The notes below the pieces were generated by a model that saw only the letters and a program-made list of their open reading frames with translations, ran no database searches and was not told where the DNA came from. From Acidovorax sp. 210-6 (GTDB taxonomy: Bacteria > Pseudomonadota > Gammaproteobacteria > Burkholderiales > Burkholderiaceae_C), in NCBI RefSeq assembly GCF_010020825.1, contig NZ_JAACJE010000001.1, positions 1,302,001 through 1,366,000 on the forward strand: a DNA stretch of 64,000 nucleotides. Direction: 5' to 3'. Each line of letters starts with the position of its first letter. Position 1 is the stretch's first letter. Shown piece after piece: positions 58,054 through 64,000 of this stretch. The position numbers and the translations under genes were made by a program.

Positions 58054-59280
58054 TCAATAGACAAAGAGGGAACCGCCAGGCCTGATCATGGTCATTTCGA
58101 CGTAACTCGATCCATGATGCCGTTCCGGTGCGAAGCGCAGGATAAAGCCGCCCAGATCCATGGCCTTCGCGCTCTCGACGGCGCCGATGAACTTTTCGCG
58201 AGTCAAATCAGGCCCCGCGAGCCGGAGCGCTTGGACAAAGGCTTTGGCCGACACATACCCCGTCATGGACGCATAGCCAATGTGCTTGTCCTTGCTGGCG
58301 GCCTTCATCAGTCGCCGGAATTCGCGCGAAACAGCGAGCTTCTCGGAAAACGGCGCCGGCATCGTCTGCGTGACGATGATGCCAGTCGCGTCCTTACCAA
58401 ATTGGTTGATCAGGAGATTGGTGTCTGCTATCGACCACAACAGCAGTTGCGCCGCCACGCCGGTCTTCTTGAACTCACGTATGAATTCGATCGTAGCCTT
58501 GCCAGCCATTGCGACGATGACCGCCTGTGGACGAGCGCGCGCAATCGCCTGCGCCGCGGCGGCGGCGTCGCGAGCGTCGGTTTCGATCGGCGCGATCACT
58601 ACCGGAGCCAGCTGTCGGTCTTTCATTGCCGCCTGCACGCCGGTCAGGCCCTCCTTTCCATAGGGATAGTTCTGATAGGCCACCGCAATGGAAGTAATCC
58701 CTAGTGTCGTCAGATGCTGGACCATCTTTTCGAATTCATTGCTGTACGACGCCATCACGGTAAACAGGTACCGGTTTGGCGTACGGCGTACGCTATCCGC
58801 CCCCGTGAACGGTGCAAACAAGGGCACACGCTTGTCCGCCAGCAGCGGCAACACCGCCATGACGTTGCCGGTTCCGAGATTTCCGACGATGGCGAACACG
58901 CCGTCTTCGGTGATCATCTTTTCGGTGTTGGATAGCGATCGCTGGGGTACATACCCATCGTCCATTTGCACGAGCTTCAAATGGCGGCCGAAGACGCCCC
59001 CCCCCCGATTCACTTCGTCAACGCACACCTTGAAGCCTTCGCTGAAGTCAGTGCCGATCGCTGCACGCGGCCCAGTCAGCGACACACTCTGACCGATTAG
59101 AACGGTCTGCGCTGTTACGCCAGTCTCTGCTCGAGAGAGCCCGGTCCCCAGCAGCGTCACACAAAGGGCGGCAAAAACCTGCACAGTCTGCAGGGTTACC
59201 CGCACGTCTGGCAGCCGAAGCTGAAGCCACGGTCGAGGATCACTCAACGAGTTTGCGAATTTCGATTTTCTCAGGTTCAT
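58054..59280 (-). CDS. ABC transporter substrate-binding protein (branched-chain amino acid / aromatic type)
   Basis: The product is 408 aa from ATG 59280 (AAGGAG upstream). A long signal sequence (QTVQVFAALCVTLLGTGLSR, ending A-E) precedes I-G-Q-S-V-S-L-T-G-P, Y-V-P-Q-R-S, V-F-A-I-V-G-N-L-G-T-G-N, V-P-L-F-A-P-F-T-G-A-D, the Peripla_BP_6 (LivK-like) layout. Such proteins bind amino acids or aromatic acids for uptake. No permease or ATPase genes are next to it, so it is an orphan or relies on genes elsewhere. Confidence 0.92.
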   Translation of the reverse strand: MNLRKSKFANSLSDPRPWLQLRLPDVRVTLQTVQVFAALCVTLLGTGLSRAETGVTAQTVLIGQSVSLTGPRAAIGTDFSEGFKVCVDEVNRGGGVFGRHLKLVQMDDGYVPQRSLSNTEKMITEDGVFAIVGNLGTGNVMAVLPLLADKRVPLFAPFTGADSVRRTPNRYLFTVMASYSNEFEKMVQHLTTLGITSIAVAYQNYPYGKEGLTGVQAAMKDRQLAPVVIAPIETDARDAAAAAQAIARARPQAVIVAMAGKATIEFIREFKKTGVAAQLLLWSIADTNLLINQFGKDATGIIVTQTMPAPFSEKLAVSREFRRLMKAASKDKHIGYASMTGYVSAKAFVQALRLAGPDLTREKFIGAVESAKAMDLGGFILRFAPERHHGSSYVEMTMIRPGGSLFVY

Positions 59281-59331
59281 GGTTATCTCCTTGTGTCAAC
59301 TTAAGAATCTGGTCAACTCACTTCATGACAG

Positions 59332-60033
59332 TCACGATCCCAGGCCCACTTCTTGTTCAAAGTCGGCACCATTGCCTGCAACCTGACCCCAGTCGGCGAA
59401 GCTCTTGTAGTTCTCACGCCAAGCGCCCAGCAGTTCCTCGCGCGGGAGATCGGCGTAGGCGCCCCGGTCCTGCACATACTCCATGTGACGTCGGCCGTTG
59501 ACGTCAAATTCATGAAGGACCGAATCGACGCTACCGTCGAACTCCAGCGGCCGAATGCCTGCTTTCTCGCACAAGGAGCGGTTGAAGGCGGGCGTGGCCT
59601 TGAGCCATTGACCGTCGAGCCACAACTCGGTGTAGCCGTGAAAGACGAACAGATCGGTGCCCATCATGTCGTACAGTCGCTTGCTGGTCAGATGGTTTCG
59701 CACGTCGGCATAACCCAGTCGCGATGGCACGCCCAACACGCGGGCCGCCGCCGCCAGCAGTGCTGCCTTGGGCACGCAGAAGCCGCGGCCCGCCGCGATG
59801 ACATGGCTGGCCTTGAGGCCATTAATGCTGGTGTCGAAGTGGTACGGGTCATAGAGAAACTCATCGCGCACGGCATAGTAGAGCTTGACCGCGATTTCAC
59901 GCGGCGTCATCGCGGTGCCAGCAACCCGGCGCGCGAACGCAATCACCGCCGGGTGCTCGCTGTCCACATAGCGGCCGGATGCAAGGCAGCTCGACAGGTC
60001 GTTCGAATTCGTGGTTTGTAGCGGCGCGTTCAT
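59332..60033 (-). CDS. Transglutaminase-like (papain-fold) protein
   Basis: The product is 233 aa from ATG 60033. The core has G-R-G-F-C86-V-P-K-A-A-L-L-A-A-A-A-R, F-V-F-H132-G-Y-T-E-L-W-L-D-G-Q-W and K-A-T-P-A-F-N, the Cys-His-Asp/Asn pattern of bacterial transglutaminase-like proteins. It probably acts as a protease or amidase-type enzyme. It lies upstream of the ABC binding-protein gene on the same strand with about 50 bases between. Confidence 0.87.
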   Translation of the reverse strand: MNAPLQTTNSNDLSSCLASGRYVDSEHPAVIAFARRVAGTAMTPREIAVKLYYAVRDEFLYDPYHFDTSINGLKASHVIAAGRGFCVPKAALLAAAARVLGVPSRLGYADVRNHLTSKRLYDMMGTDLFVFHGYTELWLDGQWLKATPAFNRSLCEKAGIRPLEFDGSVDSVLHEFDVNGRRHMEYVQDRGAYADLPREELLGAWRENYKSFADWGQVAGNGADFEQEVGLGS

Positions 60034-60085
60034 GTCATCGATCCTCCATGCTCATCCTCGCTCAGGCACTTCGGCGCCTGCGAAC

Positions 60086-61475
60086 GGATAGGAAATTCAA
60101 CCGCATGAGGCCAAGTATGGCACGAGTTTTGGGCCTCGAAACACGTTCGGCCAAGGAAGGTTGAGCGCTCGCTTGCCGCTCAATGGCAAGAGCTTGGGAG
60201 GCAGTATGCATTTGGGCCTGGCGCGCGCGCAGCTGCTTCCCCGCAGCGATGGATACCGCCGCTTCACTGGGTCACCAATTGACGCGCTGGTCTACCTCGT
60301 CGGGTTGAGCTGCCAGATCCCAATCCGGCTCGCCTTGCGCACCATCATCCACCGGCGCGTCGCAGCCCTCCCACAGCGGTGGCCCGCGTGCCGGGGTGAT
60401 GTGCGGGGGGGCAGACTCCACCCCGATGTGGTTCAGGATGTGGCGGATTTCGGCGCTGTGGGTGATGAAGGCAATGATGCGCATCTGCCCACCGCACATG
60501 GGGCACAGCAGCGGAAATGCCTCGTAGATGCGGGCAATCAGCACCGCCCACAAGTAATGCGCCGCTCGCTTCGGGCGTGCTTCAGGTTCGGGTGTGGGTG
60601 TGGCCGCGTTGCCCGGCGCCGCCACCCCAGGTACGCCCGCGCCAGGTTGTGCAGTCTCCACCGTGGCTGGTTGCGACGCAGCAGGCTGAGCCAGCGCCGT
60701 TACCGCCGCTCTCAGCGGCGAGTTTGGTGCCAGCACACCAAAGTAGCGGTGCCGGTGGGTGCGTGGCGGTGGCACCAGCGCGGCGATGCGGTCGATCAGT
60801 TCCAGCGGTGTGAGGTGCAGCTCATCTGCCTTGGCACCACGCTTGTCACTGGTGGGCTCGCTGCGCTGTTTGGCACAGCGGTACACCAGTTTGCTTCCCT
60901 CTTTGCGTAGGCGCTCCATGGAAAACGGTGGACGCGCGCAATAGCGCAGCAGCCGCTCCAGCGCAGCGCGGTCGTGGGCTTCGATGCAGACACCGGCGTC
61001 CACCGAGAAGCCGCTGTGTTTGTAGCCCAGCATGTCTTTGGCGTCACAGTTCTCCAGCAGGCCCCGAGCAACGAAGGCGCGCAGGATGCGTTTTTGCAGT
61101 GTGGTCTGCACTGGGGCCACGGTAGCCGCATCGATGCCGGTGGCCGCGTGAAAGATGACACCCGGCGATGAGATTCGAGGGGTCGCATCAGCATCGCCCT
61201 CGCCCTCCACTTCCTCAAACACCCCGTCCACCACACAAACGTGGAAGTGGACGTGTTCATTGAGGCTGGAGCCGAATCGGTGAATGAAGGCGATGGCACC
61301 GATGTGCAGGCCTGCCTTGTCCATATGGGCCGCACCGGGGCTGTGGGTCTGCAGAGTTTGTGCGATCACCCGCAGAAAGATGCGCAGCACCATGCTCAGC
61401 ACCGCTCCGTCGCGTTGCATGAAGTACCGCAACCTCTTGGGCACGGAGAGCACCCACTGGCGCACCGGCAGGCGG
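60086..61475 (-). mobile_element. IS91-family element, copy 3, 5'-truncated
   Basis: It begins with the shared oriIS end (GGATAGG at 60086, here preceded by GAAC, the tetranucleotide favoured by IS91). It follows copy 2 as far as GGCACCGGCAGGCGG-like sequence ending at 61475. It is cut earlier in the transposase gene than copy 1 and abuts a ridA fragment. terIS and the promoter are lost. Confidence 0.85.
60272..61475 (-). pseudogene. Truncated IS91-family transposase gene (copy 3)
   Basis: About 400 C-terminal codons remain (from about residue 116, [10 protein letters not shown]). The first zinc-finger cysteines are missing, while the H-F-H metal site and the Tyr are kept. The open frame runs on into antisense ridA sequence, which is not meaningful. 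It cannot give a complete transposase, but its oriIS could still be used by the enzyme of copy 2. Confidence 0.88.
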
Positions 61476-61741
61476 CGCGTGCCGTGGCCATCGACCTCAT
61501 GGGCACGCTGCAGGCGGCCTGTGGCGGCGACCTGAACCGCGTCAAGCGCATCGTCAAGGTGATGAGCCTGGTGAACTCCACCGGCGATTACACCGAGCAG
61601 CACCTGGTCACCAACGGCGCCAGCGAGCTGCTGGGCGAGGTGTTTGGCGAAGCCGGTGTGCACGCGCGCAGCGCCTTCGGTGTGGCGCAGATTCCGATGG
61701 GAGCCTGCGTGGAAATCGAGCTGATCGCCGAACTGGCCTGA
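61476..61741 (+). pseudogene. 3' fragment of a RidA-family (YjgF) gene
   Basis: The remaining 88 codons read R-A-V-A-I-D-L-M-G-T-L-Q-A-A, L-N-R-V-K-R-I-V-K-V-M-S-L-V-N-S, N-G-A-S-E-L-L-G-E-V-F-G-E-A-G-V-H-A-R-S-A-F-G-V, and end with a stop. This is the second half of a RidA-like protein, including the conserved G-x-H-A-R-S-A-x-G-V. The 5' part was removed by the event that truncated IS91 copy 3. Confidence 0.88.
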
Positions 61742-61780
61742 TCACCCGGGCCGCCGCCTGGCCCTGGCTGCACCGCCCTT

Positions 61781-62049
61781 AGAACGTGTTTACGATCTCC
61801 CAGGGGTCGCGCAGCGGTCTTTGCGGGATGGGATGCAAGGCGCGGGGCGCAGTGGATAGCTTGGCTATCCACAAGCGCCGCAACGCCGCAGATCGCCCGC
61901 AAAGACCACTGCCCAAAGGGTTGGAGCGAAATCGGGCGATTGGACGCCCCGTCTGCTTGCATGGGCACGAGCCCATGCGGCACATCCGACGCATCCACTC
62001 ATCCCGATTGCGCTCCAACGCGGTCCCTGCGAGATCGTAAACACGTTCT
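61781..62049. repeat. 269-bp non-coding element with perfect 19-bp terminal inverted repeats
   Basis: AGAACGTGTTTACGATCTC (61781-61799) and its exact complement (62031-62049) bound a non-coding segment with two nested stem domains. Domain I: GGTCTTTGCGGG/CCCGCAAAGACC (61816-61827/61896-61907) around GTGGATAGC-TTG-GCTATCCAC (61852-61872). Domain II: 16 of 17 pairs between 61920-61936 and 62003-62019 around GCATGGGC-ACGA-GCCCATGC (61959-61978). It looks like a MITE or BIME-type mobile repeat; it could also end transcripts of both flanking genes. Confidence 0.8.
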
Positions 62050-62065
62050 TACGGGCGGTGTCGCG

Positions 62066-63859
62066 TCAGAAGGATTCCCAGTCGTCCTCACCCCCGGCGG
62101 GCGCCACACGGGGCGTTGCAGCGGGCGCTGAAGACGAGGCCTTGGACGGCCGTGCAGGTGCAGCGGCGGCAGGCTGGGCCAGCCGCACCGCGGCCTTAGG
62201 TGCCTGGGCGCGTACCGCAGGCTTGCGGGCTGCAGTTGCACTCGCCGCAGCGGGTGCAGGAACCGGCGCTGGCGCCGGGGCACTGCGCACCGCAGGGGCA
62301 CCCGCTTGCACGCCACCGCCCTGGACCTTGAACACCGACACGGTCTGCGCCAGTTGCTGGGCCTGCTCGCGCAGGCTCTGCGCGGCGGCCGTGCTTTCCT
62401 CCACCAGCGCGGCGTTCTGCTGCGTCATCTGGTCGAGGTTGACCACCGCCTGGTTGACCTGGCCAATACCGGTGCTCTGCTCGGTGCTGGCCGCCGTGAC
62501 CTCGCCAATCATGTCGGTGACGCGCTGCACCGACTGCACGATCTCCCGCATGGTGCCCCCGGCGTCCTGCACCAGGCGCGACCCCAGCTCGACCTTCTCG
62601 ACCGAAGCGCCGATGAGCTGCTTGATCTCCTTGGCCGCCTCGGCGCTGCGCCCGGCCAGGCTGCGCACCTCGCTGGCCACCACAGCAAAGCCGCGGCCCT
62701 GCTCGCCCGCGCGTGCGGCCTCGACGGCCGCGTTGAGCGCCAGGATGTTGGTCTGGAAGGCAATGCCATCGATCACGCCGATGATGTCGGCAATTTTCTG
62801 GCTGCTGCGATGAATGTCCTCCATCGTGGACACCACCTCCTTGCCCACCTCGCCACCCCTGCGCGCCACCCCCGATGCCCAGGTCGCCAACGCACTGGCT
62901 TGCTGGGCGCTGGCCGCACTTTGCTGGATGGTGCTGGTGAACTGCTCCATGGCGGCGGCGGTTTCCTGCAGGTTGCTGGCGGTCTGTTCGGTGCGGGCTG
63001 ACAGATCATGGTTGCCTGCCGCAATCTGGGAGCTGGCCGTGGCAATGCTGTCGGTGCTCTGGCGCACCTGGTGCACCATCTGGCCCAGGGCCTCGCTCAT
63101 GGCGTACAGCGAGCGCAGCAGGTCGCCAAATTCGTCCGTGCGGGTCACGGTTTCCCGGGCGCTGAGATCACCGCCAGCGATGCGCTGGGCCAGGGCGCCC
63201 GCCTCTGCCAGGGGGCGCTGGATGCTGCCAATGAGGTAATACGCTCCCAGCCCGATACAGATCAGCAGCGCCAGCACCATGGCGCCAGCCAACTGGACGG
63301 TCAGCATGCGCTCGCCCGCCAGTTGCTGCTGCCGATCCACCGAACTCTGCTGCTGCATCTTGACGAAATCCCGCAGGGTCTGCAGGTAGGCCGCCACGGC
63401 CGGGTTGTACTGTTGCGTGATCAGTTTCACAGCCTCGTCGTGGCTGCCATCGGCCTTGAGCTTGCGGGCCTGGACGCGCAGATCGATCATGGTCTTGCGG
63501 GCGGCTGCGATCTTGCCCATCTGCGCCTTGTCGGCGTCCGACAGGGCCATGGCTTCGAGCGACTTCTGCACCTCGCTGATCTGTGCCGATGTGGCGGCAA
63601 TGTCGTCCTTGAACTCGGCCTCGACGGCGGGGTCGTTGCTGACGATGAGCGCCTGGGTGCGCGCCGCATTGGTTTCGGTCAGGCCGGTCCAGCGGATGGC
63701 CGCCTCGACGCGCGCCGTGGCTTCCTTGATGGCCACATCGGCCTGTGCCTGCATCTTGGCCGAGCGATAGGCCGAAAAACCCATGACGAACACCAGCATG
63801 AGCACGATGGCAACCACCGCCACCCAGAGTTTGTGCGCCATGCGCAACTGCTTCACCAT
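62066..63859 (-). CDS. Methyl-accepting chemotaxis protein
   Basis: The product is 597 aa from ATG 63859 (GGGAG upstream). N-terminal membrane helix ([20 protein letters not shown]), a four-helix-bundle periplasmic domain (residues about 35-190), second helix ([20 protein letters not shown]), HAMP, then the signalling domain. The hairpin tip has [20 protein letters not shown]. The Ala/Pro-rich tail ends D-D-W-E-S-F, a CheR/CheB-tether-like pentapeptide (W-E-S-F). It senses an unknown ligand. It differs in sequence from the chemoreceptor fragment fused to IS91 copy 1. Confidence 0.95.
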   Translation of the reverse strand: MVKQLRMAHKLWVAVVAIVLMLVFVMGFSAYRSAKMQAQADVAIKEATARVEAAIRWTGLTETNAARTQALIVSNDPAVEAEFKDDIAATSAQISEVQKSLEAMALSDADKAQMGKIAAARKTMIDLRVQARKLKADGSHDEAVKLITQQYNPAVAAYLQTLRDFVKMQQQSSVDRQQQLAGERMLTVQLAGAMVLALLICIGLGAYYLIGSIQRPLAEAGALAQRIAGGDLSARETVTRTDEFGDLLRSLYAMSEALGQMVHQVRQSTDSIATASSQIAAGNHDLSARTEQTASNLQETAAAMEQFTSTIQQSAASAQQASALATWASGVARRGGEVGKEVVSTMEDIHRSSQKIADIIGVIDGIAFQTNILALNAAVEAARAGEQGRGFAVVASEVRSLAGRSAEAAKEIKQLIGASVEKVELGSRLVQDAGGTMREIVQSVQRVTDMIGEVTAASTEQSTGIGQVNQAVVNLDQMTQQNAALVEESTAAAQSLREQAQQLAQTVSVFKVQGGGVQAGAPAVRSAPAPAPVPAPAAASATAARKPAVRAQAPKAAVRLAQPAAAAPARPSKASSSAPAATPRVAPAGGEDDWESF

Positions 63860-64000
63860 GTGCAACTCCCGTTTTTATTGGTTATGACATCGTGCGCCAT
63901 TTTTCTCTTTTTTACAACTGCGCAATCACCGGCCCGGCACCGCTCCAAAGAGCCAGGCGCACCGCCACATCCACGGTGCGCCCTCCCTGTTATTCCACCC

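Noticed and set aside
1-64000. tRNA or rRNA genes and attachment sites of the element
   Set aside because: No tRNA cloverleaf, rRNA segment or convincing direct-repeat att pair was recognised by eye; a tRNAscan or covariance search would be needed to exclude small ones.

Overview
The window is about 67% GC and reads as a betaproteobacterium of the Burkholderiales, most likely Comamonadaceae (Acidovorax/Comamonas/Delftia type). This is inferred from codon use, the IS91 and IS1071-like elements, the H-NS type and the catabolic cargo. From 1 to about 43 kb it has the make-up of an integrative and conjugative element or large conjugative plasmid.

Transfer region (1-23 kb). An F-type mating-pair-formation operon runs on the minus strand. 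Read 5' to 3' it carries a lytic transglycosylase, an OmpA-like lipoprotein, a 67-codon ORF, traA, traL, traE, traK, traB, dsbC, traV, traC, trbI, an S26 peptidase, an unknown gene, traW, traU, trbC, traN, an unknown gene and traF (cut by the window edge). Many neighbours overlap by ATGA. Upstream are an H-NS-like gene, a DUF4400 membrane gene, the coupling protein traD and a MobH-type traI, an arrangement known from SXT/R391 elements. Next to traI lie FlhC- and FlhD-like activators (as SetCD in SXT), divergent from a LexA/CI-like repressor that has lost both catalytic residues for self-cleavage.

Accessory/maintenance region (24-31 kb). This holds DUF932, a zinc-finger/Toprim primase, several small unknown genes, a DUF1845/AcaB-like gene, an RRM RNA-binding protein and an AlpA-like regulator. 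Three non-coding stretches (about 25.2, 27.8 and 43.1-43.6 kb) are packed with short perfect hairpins.

Catabolic cargo (31-39.7 kb). An inositol-monophosphatase-family gene is followed by an AraC regulator, divergent from an operon of two acyl-CoA-dehydrogenase-like flavin monooxygenases, a flavin reductase, a GST, DoxX, a 7-TM protein and a RutE-type nitroreductase. The substrate cannot be read from sequence.

Second accessory region (39.8-49.6 kb). A tyrosine-recombinase-like protein with a degraded active site sits behind a 34-bp palindrome. An XRE regulator sits behind six tandem 15-bp repeats. Then come small unknown genes, a DUF6236-like gene, an HNH-type gene, a DUF1173 gene, and TetR and LysR regulators.

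Insertion-rich region (50-64 kb). Three directly repeated IS91-family copies, apparently identical where they overlap, share the oriIS end; two are 5'-truncated at different points. Between them lie hydrolases, an ABC binding protein, a transglutaminase-like protein and fragments of ferredoxin-like, GMC-oxidoreductase-like, lpd and ridA genes. One truncated IS copy is fused in frame to a chemoreceptor fragment. The window ends with a 269-bp inverted-repeat element and a full-length chemoreceptor gene.
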